Both the position numbers and the translations under genes were made by a program. Under the pieces are notes generated by a model. That model saw only the letters and a program-made list of their open reading frames with translations, had not been told where the DNA came from and did no database searches. 64,000 nucleotides of DNA from Myxococcales bacterium UBA5297 (GTDB lineage Bacteria; Myxococcota; Myxococcia; Myxococcales; UBA5297), in NCBI GenBank assembly GCA_002408385.1, contig DHSB01000099.1, forward strand, positions 34,385 through 98,384. Direction: 5' to 3'. Below, one piece after another: positions 43,289 through 50,748 of the stretch; position 1 is the first letter of the stretch; every line of letters begins with the position of its first letter.

Positions 43289-43300
43289 TACCGGTCGGTA
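43289..43300. promoter_or_regulatory. TetR-type operator candidate
   Basis: TACCG-GT-CGGTA is a perfect dyad, 14 nt before the amylase ATG (43274). A related dyad lies upstream of the TetR gene (43895-43908). Confidence 0.6.
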
Positions 43301-43320
43301 CAGGACCGGGGCAAAAAAAA

Positions 43321-43884
43321 TCAGGCGTAGATGCCGTGCATGAACTGGTGGACCGCCTGGAAGGTAAGCTCTTCGTCGAGCGTCGCCCGGCCCTGCAGCC
43401 CGAGCGCTATCCAAGTGTTGGTCATCCCCAGGAAGGTCGCCGCGAGCTGGCTGGCGCGGGTGCGAACCCGGGGGTTCGAAGCCGCGGCGAACAGCGCCTC
43501 GAGCAGGTCGGACCAGCTCTTGGCAAAGGGCGCGAACACCTGGGCCGCCTCGCTCTCCGCGGGCGCCGAACCGAGGGCGAGGAGCAGCCGATACAGCTCG
43601 GGATTCGCGGCGGAAAACTGAAAGAAAGCCCGGGTGCTGCGGTTGAGCGCGAGCGGCAAATCGTCCTCGGTCTCTGCCGCGGCCCGCAGGCGGTCGGTGA
43701 AGGGCTCGAGCCGCTCCTCGAGCAGGGAATGGAGCAACCCCTTCTTGCTGCCGAAGTAGTGGTAGAGGGTCGGCTTGGTGACCCCGACGGCGGTGACGAT
43801 CTCCTGGACGCCGACGCCCTCGTAGCCCCGCGCGGCGAAGAGCCGCAGGGCGATGTCGGAAATGCGCTCTCGGTTGCTGGCCAC
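43321..43884 (-). CDS. TetR/AcrR-family transcriptional regulator
   Basis: A 187-residue repressor with the TetR HTH SDIALRLFAARGYEGVGVQE then TAVGVTKPTLYHYFGSKKGLL, and a helical ligand-binding domain ending MHGIYA. GTG 43884 is chosen because the protein then starts ASNRERISDIA, normal for the family; the longer open frame reads into repeat DNA. Dyads ATACC-CGGC-GGTAT upstream and TACCG-GT-CGGTA downstream are candidate operators, the latter before the amylase gene. It likely represses itself and the amylase; the ligand is unknown. Confidence 0.88.
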   Translation of the reverse strand: MASNRERISDIALRLFAARGYEGVGVQEIVTAVGVTKPTLYHYFGSKKGLLHSLLEERLEPFTDRLRAAAETEDDLPLALNRSTRAFFQFSAANPELYRLLLALGSAPAESEAAQVFAPFAKSWSDLLEALFAAASNPRVRTRASQLAATFLGMTNTWIALGLQGRATLDEELTFQAVHQFMHGIYA

Positions 43885-43894
43885 GCCCGTCTCT

Positions 43895-43908
43895 ATACCC
43901 GGCGGTAT
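43895..43908. promoter_or_regulatory. Dyad upstream of TetR gene
   Basis: ATACC-CGGC-GGTAT inverted repeat 11 nt upstream of the TetR start codon, similar to the dyad at 43289-43300. It is a likely autoregulatory operator. Confidence 0.6.
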
Positions 43909-44013
43909 GGCCAAGGTCAACCATCGTTCGTTTTGGGGAGCTCTCGTCAGAGCGTCGTCCGCCATCGACCTGGCGTGGCGCTTCAGGCAGCCAAAGAGGC
44001 TTTTCCTGAAGGT

Positions 44014-44170
44014 CCCTCGAGAAATCCTTCTTCGACTCGGTCCGGTTCCGCTCAACCCGAGCCTAGCTCCCGACGAGCGAGCGGCGGGAGCGGAGTCGAA
44101 GGGCCTCTTGACTTCGCTCGAGGTGACCGAAGGCGGCGGGCCGAGATCAAGGAGATTTCTCGACACCTCC
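44014..44170. repeat. MITE-like element copy 4
   Basis: Left end CCTCGAGAAATCCTTCTTCG, core GCTCAACCCGAGCCTAGCTC and GCGGGAGCGGAGTCGAAGGG, right end AAGGAGATTTCTCGACACCTC. The ends are imperfect inverted repeats of about 24 bp. The right end overlaps the 3' end of the Get3-like gene (stop at 44147). Confidence 0.88.
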
Positions 44171-45292
44171 TGAGAGCAGCGCGTCGGCGACCGCCACCAG
44201 CGTCCTCATGTCGTCGGCGCCCTGCGGCAGCTCGGGCACGGCGAGCGCGAAGCAGCCCTCTCCGGCCCGCGAGCGCAGATCGGCGAGCAGCACGCGGTCG
44301 CGCTCGGCGGCGGCCAGCTCGGCGGTGGCGAGCTGCTGCAGCTTGGCGAGCCCAGCGCGCGCCTCGGGTCCGGCGCCCTGCGCGAGCAGCTCCTCGGTCG
44401 GGAAGAGCCTGCCGTCGACGCACGCGCGGCTGCGGTTGAGCACGAACCCGCGCAAAGGCAGCGACAGCTCCCGGGTCTTCTCCTGGAAAAAGCACGCCTC
44501 GACCAGGCTCGCGGGCGTCGGCGAACAGACGAGTAGGAAGGCGGCGTCCGAGCCGCTCAAGAACGAGCGCATCGAGGCGACGTCGCCGTTGAGGATGGTG
44601 AAGAGCCCGGCGAACGAGGCCAGGAACGACACGAACTCGGACGCGAACTCCCCGCCGAAGACCGAAGCGAGCACTCTATGAATAAGCGCCGAGGCGGCGC
44701 GGGTGAGCAGGCTGCCCTGCTTCGGCAGGAAGGCCTTGAAGATCTTCATGTCGAGCAGCCGCGACAGGCGCCCGGGCGCCTCGAGGAAGTCGAGCGCGTT
44801 GCGCGAGGGGGGAGTGTCGAGCACGACGAGGTCGTAGCGCCCCTCGAGCAGCAGCCGGTGCAGCGCCTCCATCGCGGTGTACTCGTGCATCCCGGCCACC
44901 ATCTGGCTGACCTGCCCGTAGATGCGGTTCGACAGGAAGCGCTCGGCCTCCTCGGGCCCGCGCGCGAGGCGGCGCACGGCGTTGTCGGCGACCAGCTTGG
45001 CGTCGAGCAGCCAGGCGTCGAGCGCGCCGGGCGGCGCGATCCCCGCCGCGGCCAGCCGCTCGGGCGAGACCGCCACCGGCTCGGGCGGGTTTTGCGAGAC
45101 GCCGAGGGTCTCGGCGAGCCGTCGCGAGGGGTCGATGGTCAGCACGAGCACCCGCCGCCCGGCACGCGAGGCCGCGAGCGCCAGGGCCGCGCTGGTCGTC
45201 GTCTTGCCGACCCCGCCCGCCCCACAGCAGACGACGATGCGCTGGTTCTTCAGGATCTCGGCGATGGGCCCGTGGGCCGCGTTGCTGGTCAT
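44147..45292 (-). CDS. Get3/ArsA-like ATPase 2
   Basis: A 381-residue SIMIBI-class ATPase with Walker A VVCCGAGGVGKTTTSAALAL, a Walker-B-like YDLVVLDTPPSRNALDFLEAP and the ArsA-type LTIDPSRRLAETLG. No Get3 CxxC zinc pair was seen. It follows another Get3-like gene by ATGA overlap. In myxobacteria and actinobacteria such pairs are common and their role is unsettled; tail-anchored protein targeting or signalling is conjecture. The last seven codons (GGVEKSP then TGA) come from the inverted end of a MITE-like repeat. Confidence 0.88.
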   Translation of the reverse strand: MTSNAAHGPIAEILKNQRIVVCCGAGGVGKTTTSAALALAASRAGRRVLVLTIDPSRRLAETLGVSQNPPEPVAVSPERLAAAGIAPPGALDAWLLDAKLVADNAVRRLARGPEEAERFLSNRIYGQVSQMVAGMHEYTAMEALHRLLLEGRYDLVVLDTPPSRNALDFLEAPGRLSRLLDMKIFKAFLPKQGSLLTRAASALIHRVLASVFGGEFASEFVSFLASFAGLFTILNGDVASMRSFLSGSDAAFLLVCSPTPASLVEACFFQEKTRELSLPLRGFVLNRSRACVDGRLFPTEELLAQGAGPEARAGLAKLQQLATAELAAAERDRVLLADLRSRAGEGCFALAVPELPQGADDMRTLVAVADALLSGGVEKSP

Positions 45293-46275
45293 GCCAAGAG
45301 GCTCCCCGCCGCCGGCGCCGCGCCGCGCGCCGGGCGCGGTACCGCGAGCAGCTCCTCGACCGGGTCCGCTCCCTCGAGCGCGAGGCTCAGGTCGGTGGCG
45401 AGCGAAGGCCCGCCCTCCAGCTCGGGCAGGCCAATCACCGGCAGCGCGGTCCCGGCCTGAAGGCGGCGCAGCTCGCACGCGCAGCCTTCGAGGCGATGGA
45501 AGCCCTCGGCGCCTAGGAGCCGATGGCGGGCGATGAGCGCGGCGAGCCCCTCCCGCTCGGCCGCGGTGAACGGGTCGCGAGGGATGCGGTTGACGAAGAC
45601 CCCGCCGGCGGGCATCGCCGTCCGGCGCAGCCCGTCGAGCAGCTCGAGACACTCGCTGACTGGAAGCGTCTCGGGCAGCGTCACCGTCCAGGCCGCCGCC
45701 TGGGCCGGGTCGTTCATGTAGCCCTGGCCCTCGCGCAGCGCCTCGGCTATCGGGCCGCGGGGCACCAGCCGCAAGAGCAGCTCGGGCAAACCGGTCAGCG
45801 ACAGGGTGTGCCCGGTCGCCGGCATGTCGACGAGGATCAACTCGTGGAGCGGATCGCCCTCGGGCCGGCGGGCGCGCAGCAGGGTGAGGAGCTGGAAGTA
45901 GACGCCCATCTCTCGAAACGAGGGACCGGCGTTGACCATGCGCCGCAGCGCCTCGGAGCTCATCGCCGCGTGCGCGAGGGTCGCGGCATGCAGCACCGTG
46001 GCGAGGAAGAGCTCCTGGCCCACGCGGGCGAGCAGCTCGACCGCCTCGACCCCGGGGGCGAGCGGGGCGGGCCGGACCTCGGGCAGCCTCTCGCGGCCGA
46101 AGTGGCGCGCCAGCGGCGAGTGGCCCTGCCCTTCGTCTCCGACCTCGGAGACCAAGACGCGCCGGCCGCGACGGGCGGCAGCGAGGGCGAGCGCCGCGGT
46201 GACGGTCGAGCGGCCCACGCCGCCCTTGCCGGTCACGAGAACACAGCGCTTGGAGAAAAGTCCCGTCAGATCCAT
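45289..46275 (-). CDS. Get3/ArsA-like ATPase 1
   Basis: A 328-residue ATPase with the deviant Walker A VLVTGKGGVGRSTVTAALAL, SEVGDEGQGHSPL, and the Walker-B-like HELILVDMPATGHTLSLTGLP. Its TGA overlaps the ATG of the second ATPase, so the two are translated together and may form a heterodimer. Helical regions between the motifs (LRRMVNAGPSFREMGVYFQLL) are typical of the ArsA family. Arsenite transport is unlikely, as no arsenic genes are present. Confidence 0.88.
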   Translation of the reverse strand: MDLTGLFSKRCVLVTGKGGVGRSTVTAALALAAARRGRRVLVSEVGDEGQGHSPLARHFGRERLPEVRPAPLAPGVEAVELLARVGQELFLATVLHAATLAHAAMSSEALRRMVNAGPSFREMGVYFQLLTLLRARRPEGDPLHELILVDMPATGHTLSLTGLPELLLRLVPRGPIAEALREGQGYMNDPAQAAAWTVTLPETLPVSECLELLDGLRRTAMPAGGVFVNRIPRDPFTAAEREGLAALIARHRLLGAEGFHRLEGCACELRRLQAGTALPVIGLPELEGGPSLATDLSLALEGADPVEELLAVPRPARGAAPAAGSLLA

Positions 46276-46534
46276 GCGTTCGCCTGTCCCCCAGTTGGTT
46301 GCCGCGCGAATGTAACACGCGGCGAAGAGCGCTTTTTCCCGGGCTCGGCTGGAGTCCGGCCAGGACTGTGGGAGGGCCGCCGGACGTTCGAAAACAGGCT
46401 AGGACTGGCGCCGCCAGGCAGGCAAACGCTCGCAGAACTGCGCATTCCGCCAAGCCCGCGAGGTGTCCGCCGACGGTGCAGCGCCCCCGCCTGAGCGGTG
46501 TTCGGACTTGTGGCCGACGGCGCAGATCGCGACG

Positions 46535-47032
46535 ATGGTGGCCGTGAGCACGCCAACCAATCTCGAAATCCGTCCGCCCTCGCGCCAGGAGCTGCCCGCT
46601 GTCGCCGTCCTGGCCGCGAAAATGGTGCGCCTGCACCACTCCTTCGATCCCGAGCGCTTCTTCGTCACCGAGGCGCTCGAGCTCGGCTACGAGCGCTTCC
46701 TCGCTTCCGAGCTGCACAGCCCCCAGGCCGTGCTCATCGGCGCCTTCCTCGACGGTCACCCGGTGGGCTACGCCTACGGCCGACTCGAGTCGCGAGATTT
46801 CGCGATGCTGCTCGACGTGCACGGGGTGCTCCACGACCTGTTCGTCGATGAGTCGGCGCGCGGCACGGGTGTCGGCAAGAAGCTCGTCACCGAGGCCATC
46901 CGACGCCTCGAGGCCCTGGGCGCGCCGCGCGTCATCCTCTACGCCGCCACGGCCAACGAGGGGGCACAGCGCTTGTTCGAGTCGCTCGGCTTCCGGCGCA
47001 CGATGGTGGAGATGACGCGGGAGAAGGGCTGA
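46535..47032 (+). CDS. GNAT-family N-acetyltransferase
   Basis: A 165-residue acetyltransferase with acetyl-CoA-binding motif A, HDLFVDESARGTGVGKKLV, and ILYAATANEGAQRLFESLGF (motif B). MVAVSTPTNLEIRPPSRQELPA at the N-terminus gives ATG 46535; GTG 46544 is possible. The substrate is unknown. It stands alone, diverging from the Get3-like pair, with a repeat element just after it. Confidence 0.88.
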   Translation: MVAVSTPTNLEIRPPSRQELPAVAVLAAKMVRLHHSFDPERFFVTEALELGYERFLASELHSPQAVLIGAFLDGHPVGYAYGRLESRDFAMLLDVHGVLHDLFVDESARGTGVGKKLVTEAIRRLEALGAPRVILYAATANEGAQRLFESLGFRRTMVEMTREKG

Positions 47033-47035
47033 AGC

Positions 47036-47219
47036 GAAGTCGAGAAATCCTTCTTCGACGCCGTCCGGTCCCGCTCACCCTGAGCCTGGCTCCCGACGCG
47101 CGAGCGGCAGGAGCGGAGTCGAAGGGCGCCCCTGCTTCATGCGCGCACGCAGGCCGCCGAGACAGCGGCGGTCGTACGCCTCGCGCGATACGCCCGCGGA
47201 AGATTTCCCGACACCTCGT
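47036..47219. repeat. MITE-like element copy 5
   Basis: Left end AAGTCGAGAAATCCTTCTTC, core CGCTCACCCTGAGCCTGGCTC and AGGAGCGGAGTCGAAGGGCG, right end GAAGATTTCCCGACACCTCG. The left end starts at the GNAT stop codon. Confidence 0.85.
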
Positions 47220-48229
47220 TGAGGGCTGGTGACGACCGAGCGAATTCGGCGCCCAAGGCCAGTCGGCGCTGCAGCGATGGACCGAGACAAAAGCTCAGCC
47301 GGCCGAACGCTTCGCACCTCTCAAGCAAGCCGAGCCCCCGGTCCCTCAACGCGGCAGACTCCTCTGCGCGGCGCGGATGGCGCCCGCGGTTCATGTCGAG
47401 GCGAATCCCTCCGCTCCCTAAGGATGCGGGCAAGCGGCAGGCGGTGACGGCGAACCTCGCACTCGAACGCCGCGAGCGCCTCGCGAATCGCCGCGGCCGG
47501 TGTGCCGTCCTCGGAGCGACGAAGTCGAGGCAGCTACGGACTTCGTTGCCACCGGGCGGCAAGTCGACATCGTCCTTGATCAATTCGCCCGGGCACTCTT
47601 CGGCAACCCGCTGAAGGGTGTCTGCCGAGAGGTCATTCCCTGGAAGCGGCCTCGCCTCGTCGAAGGGCACGGGCGCGCGGCCGGCCAGCGACTTTTTCTC
47701 AAAGCCGGCGACGAGGTTCGCCTGCGCGTTGCGGCGCGATAGCGCTGCGAGCCCTCCTTCGACGAGCACCAGGTGCCAGTTCTCGCCTTTGCGGCGGGCG
47801 AGAGCCTGCGCGAAGCGTTGGGCCTGGGGAGGGAAGGGGTACCGCACCTCACGACCGCTCGTGTCAAGGCTGTGCCGGCGGCCGGGGCAGGGCCCGAGCG
47901 CCTCGGCGATGGCGACCCGCAGGTGCAACGAGGGCGAAACGCGCTCGAGGTGCTCGAGGTGCTCGCGCCTGGAGCGCAGGTGGCAGCGTTGTTCCGGCGT
48001 GCGCAGGGCGTCCAAGATGGCGGCCAACTGCCCGTCGGGACGCGCTTCGAGCCCCGAGGCGCGACGTTGGAGTTTGCCATTGTCCGATGCTAGACTCCGC
48101 GCCCGATCTTGCCGAAATCCCGCTCGCGAAGTCCCTGAATCGCCCGGGGAGCGCGACTGCGGCGGCGAGGAGCTTGGAAAGATTGGGCTGAGGTAGCGCA
48201 GCAGGGCCGGGTACGAGGGACCAGCAAAC
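47220..48229. other. Long region with doubtful minus-strand ORF
   Basis: About 1 kb whose GC skew at codon positions is weaker than in clear genes. On the minus strand a frame from about 48090 to 47220 reads segments that look protein-like (RRKGENWHLVLVEGGLAALS, AGRAPVPFDEARPLPGNDLS, ELIKDDVDLPPGGNEVRSCL) but lacks a start with a ribosome-binding site and matches no family I know. The plus strand has fragments of similar quality. It may be an eroded gene. The promoter of the ACP gene should lie near its right end. Confidence 0.35.
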
Positions 48230-48490
48230 ATGAGCAACGAAGCCGTTTTCGAGAAAGTCAGCCAGTTGATGGCCGACCTGTTTGACCTCGACAAGTCGAA
48301 GATCACGCTCGAGTCGAAGTTCGAGGACCTCGATCTGAGCAGCCTCGACGCCATCGACCTGGTCGTCGAGCTGCAGCAGTTCACCGGCAAGAAGGTGGAC
48401 GAAGAGGGCCTGAAGAAGGTCCGCACCGTCGGCGACATCGTCGCGCTCGTCGAGGCGCACGTTCAGCAGGACGGCACGAAGGCCGCTTGA
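48230..48490 (+). CDS. Acyl carrier protein (aryl-polyene locus)
   Basis: An 86-residue ACP with four-helix pattern and the phosphopantetheine site in DLDLSSLDAIDLVVELQ (Ser38). The helix-2 sequence AIDLVVELQQFTGKKVDEE is that of ACPs in aryl-polyene clusters rather than of fatty-acid AcpP. It opens the plus-strand arm with the radical SAM, LolA-like, MMPL and DUF3261 genes. It should carry the growing polyene or its aromatic starter. Confidence 0.9.
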   Translation: MSNEAVFEKVSQLMADLFDLDKSKITLESKFEDLDLSSLDAIDLVVELQQFTGKKVDEEGLKKVRTVGDIVALVEAHVQQDGTKAA

Positions 48491-48694
48491 GCCTCGTGAC
48501 GGCCCTACGGGCGCCCTCGCCTTCGATCGTGAAGCCGGACGATCGGGCTGGGCGCCGCCTCCCTGAAACCAGAGTCTGCGAGCCGCTTCGCCCTCACCGA
48601 GGGACGCAGCGCGTCTGTTCTTTGCCCCGAGCCGCGCGCGAGAGCGCTTGGCTGTAGGGAAGCCGGCTGTCCAGGCCGTGCATCGTGAGAGCCC

Positions 48695-49945
48695 ATGAAG
48701 ATCCGACTCATCTACCCGAAGTGGCCCAAGCTGCCGCGCCAGACCGAGTTCCACCTTCCGCCGCACGGCCCGGTGGTCTTCGCGGCCACGGTGCCCGAGG
48801 AGCACGACCTCGAGTTCACCGACGAAAACGTGGCGCCGGTAGACCTGAACGAGAACGTCGACCTCGTCTGCATCTCGATGATGCTCACCTCGCAGGCCCC
48901 GCGCGGTTGGGAGCTGGGCGATCACTTCCGGGCCCGCGGCATCCCGGTCATCTTCGGCGGCATCAGCACCATGCTGCACGCCGAGGAGACGGCCCTGCAC
49001 GCCGACGCGGTCTTCCTCGGTGAGGCCGAGGGGCGCTTCACCCAGGTGCTCGCGGACCTGCAGAACGGTTGCCTGAAGAAGGTCTACGACTACCTGAACA
49101 CTCCGGCGCCCATCGAGAGCGTGGGCACCGCGCGCCGCTCGATCCTCGACCGCAGCCTCTACAACTACAAAGGCGTGCAGATGGTGGACTTGGTCCACGC
49201 CTCGCGCGGCTGCCGGTTCAACTGCTATCCGTGCTGTGTCAGCTACCTGGGCGGCCGCAGCTTCCGGCCCCGGCCGGTTGACCAGGTGGTCGCCGAGGTC
49301 GAGGCGATCCCCAACAACCGCCTCTTCTTCGTCGACAACTCGCTCGCGCAGAACAAGCAGTGGGAGCTCGACCTGTTCAAGGAGCTCGCCCCGCTCAAGC
49401 GCAGCATCATCAGCCATCCGATCGAGGACGACGAAGAGGTGCTCAAGGCCGCCGCCGACGCGGGCGCCTGGTACATCTACCAGGCGGTCTTCGACACCTC
49501 GGACTACATCCGCAACCGCGTCAAGCGCTACAAGGACCACGGCATCGCGGTCGAGGGGACCATCCTGCTCGGGCTCGACGAGCACGACGAGGACTACATC
49601 AAGCGCCTTATCGACTTCCTGCTCGAGATCGACCTCGACCTCGCCGAGTTCACGGTGCTCACGCCGTTCCCGCACACGCGCACCGCCGACGACCTCGAGA
49701 AGGCCGGCCGCATCCTCACCAAAGACTGGAAGCGCTACACCGCCGGCGACGTGGTCATCCAGCCCGCCAAGATGAGCCCCGACAAGCTGCAGGAGCTCTA
49801 CGACTACGCGTGGGACACCTTCTACAAGGACGAGCCGCAGGTGCTGAAGATGGGCCGGCTGCTCAAGAAGGCGATGCGCAAGGAGGCCAAGGACGGCACC
49901 GCCGATCGCTTCGGCCCGGCGCCGCACCTGCGCGAGGCGAGCTAG
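48695..49945 (+). CDS. B12-binding radical SAM enzyme
   Basis: A 416-residue enzyme. Residues 1-135 resemble a cobalamin-binding Rossmann domain (VDLVCISMMLTSQAPRGWEL, PVIFGGISTMLHAEE). Residues 165-370 are a radical SAM barrel with the cluster motif CRFNCYPC (C173, C177, C180) and FVDNSLAQN. A C-terminal helical region ends MRKEAKDGTADRFG. B12-radical-SAM proteins often methylate unreactive carbons or cyclise. It is not a usual member of described aryl-polyene clusters but lies between the ACP and export genes, so it may modify the pigment (inference). Confidence 0.88.
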   Translation: MKIRLIYPKWPKLPRQTEFHLPPHGPVVFAATVPEEHDLEFTDENVAPVDLNENVDLVCISMMLTSQAPRGWELGDHFRARGIPVIFGGISTMLHAEETALHADAVFLGEAEGRFTQVLADLQNGCLKKVYDYLNTPAPIESVGTARRSILDRSLYNYKGVQMVDLVHASRGCRFNCYPCCVSYLGGRSFRPRPVDQVVAEVEAIPNNRLFFVDNSLAQNKQWELDLFKELAPLKRSIISHPIEDDEEVLKAAADAGAWYIYQAVFDTSDYIRNRVKRYKDHGIAVEGTILLGLDEHDEDYIKRLIDFLLEIDLDLAEFTVLTPFPHTRTADDLEKAGRILTKDWKRYTAGDVVIQPAKMSPDKLQELYDYAWDTFYKDEPQVLKMGRLLKKAMRKEAKDGTADRFGPAPHLREAS

Positions 49946-50142
49946 CCCGGGGATTGAAGGCGGGGCCAAGCGTGATGAAGGGCGGGAGCGAAGGATGGAC
50001 GGCGCCGCGAAGCAATGGACGGCGGCAGCTCCAGCTCCGCCACCCCGTCGACGAAGCCGGGGCTTCATCCTCCACCCGCCCTGAAGAGACCCTCGGCCAC
50101 CTTCGTCCGACCGCCAGCCTGACCCCGAGAACGGAGCGACCG

Positions 50143-50748
50143 ATGAAGCGATCCATCCGAATCCAGCTCCTCGCGCTGCTCACCGGGCTGCTCGCCTCGA
50201 GCGCCTCGGCCGCCGAGGCGACCTGGCTGACGGCCGAGAAGCTGCAGGAGCGCTTCGCGAAGATCGCCTCGTTCAACGCCGAGGCCGAACAGACCAAGCA
50301 GGCGCGCTTCCTCGCTCGGCCGCTCAAGAGCGAAGTGCACATGGCCTTCGACTCCGAGCGGATCACCTGGAAGACGGTCAAGCCCATCGCCTCGACCCTG
50401 AAAATCGACCGCGACGGCCTGCACGTCGTGGGCAGCCAGGCGATGGCCGGCGCGAAGCAAGACCCGCGCGCGATAGCCTTCGTGCGCTTCATCCGCAGCG
50501 TCTTCGCGCTCGACTTCGCTCAACTCGAGCAGGACTTCGTCATCGGCTTCGAGGGCGGGACGATGAAGGCCGTACCCAAGGACGGCTCGCAGCTCAAGGG
50601 AATGATCCACGCCATCGAGATGACCTTCACCCGCGAGCTCGCGCTCGAGGCGGTCGAGGTGAAGACCCCCGACGAGACCTCGCGGCTGGTCTTCAAGAGT
50701 TTCGAGGTGGCGGAGAAGCCGGCGGGCGTTGCACCGAAAGCCCCATGA
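50143..50748 (+). CDS. LolA-like carrier (aryl-polyene export)
   Basis: A 201-residue periplasmic protein with a signal peptide (MKRSIRIQLLALLTGLLASS, cleavage after ASA). The mature part has the LolA-fold pattern RFAKIASFNAEAEQTKQARFL, RPLKSEVHMAFDSERITWKT and LALEAVEVKTPDETSRLVFK. Such proteins accompany MMPL exporters in aryl-polyene clusters and are thought to escort the lipid-linked pigment across the periplasm. Its stop overlaps the exporter ATG. Confidence 0.88.
   Translation: MKRSIRIQLLALLTGLLASSASAAEATWLTAEKLQERFAKIASFNAEAEQTKQARFLARPLKSEVHMAFDSERITWKTVKPIASTLKIDRDGLHVVGSQAMAGAKQDPRAIAFVRFIRSVFALDFAQLEQDFVIGFEGGTMKAVPKDGSQLKGMIHAIEMTFTRELALEAVEVKTPDETSRLVFKSFEVAEKPAGVAPKAP

Noticed and set aside
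44147-46834. Single 895-residue fusion of both Get3-like ATPases
   Set aside because: The upstream half of that frame is a shadow of the first ATPase gene; the two real proteins are in different frames with an ATGA overlap.
47137-48438. Minus-strand 433-residue gene
   Set aside because: Its ends are shadows of the ACP gene and of a repeat element; only the middle looks coding, and no start could be supported, so it is listed as a doubtful region.
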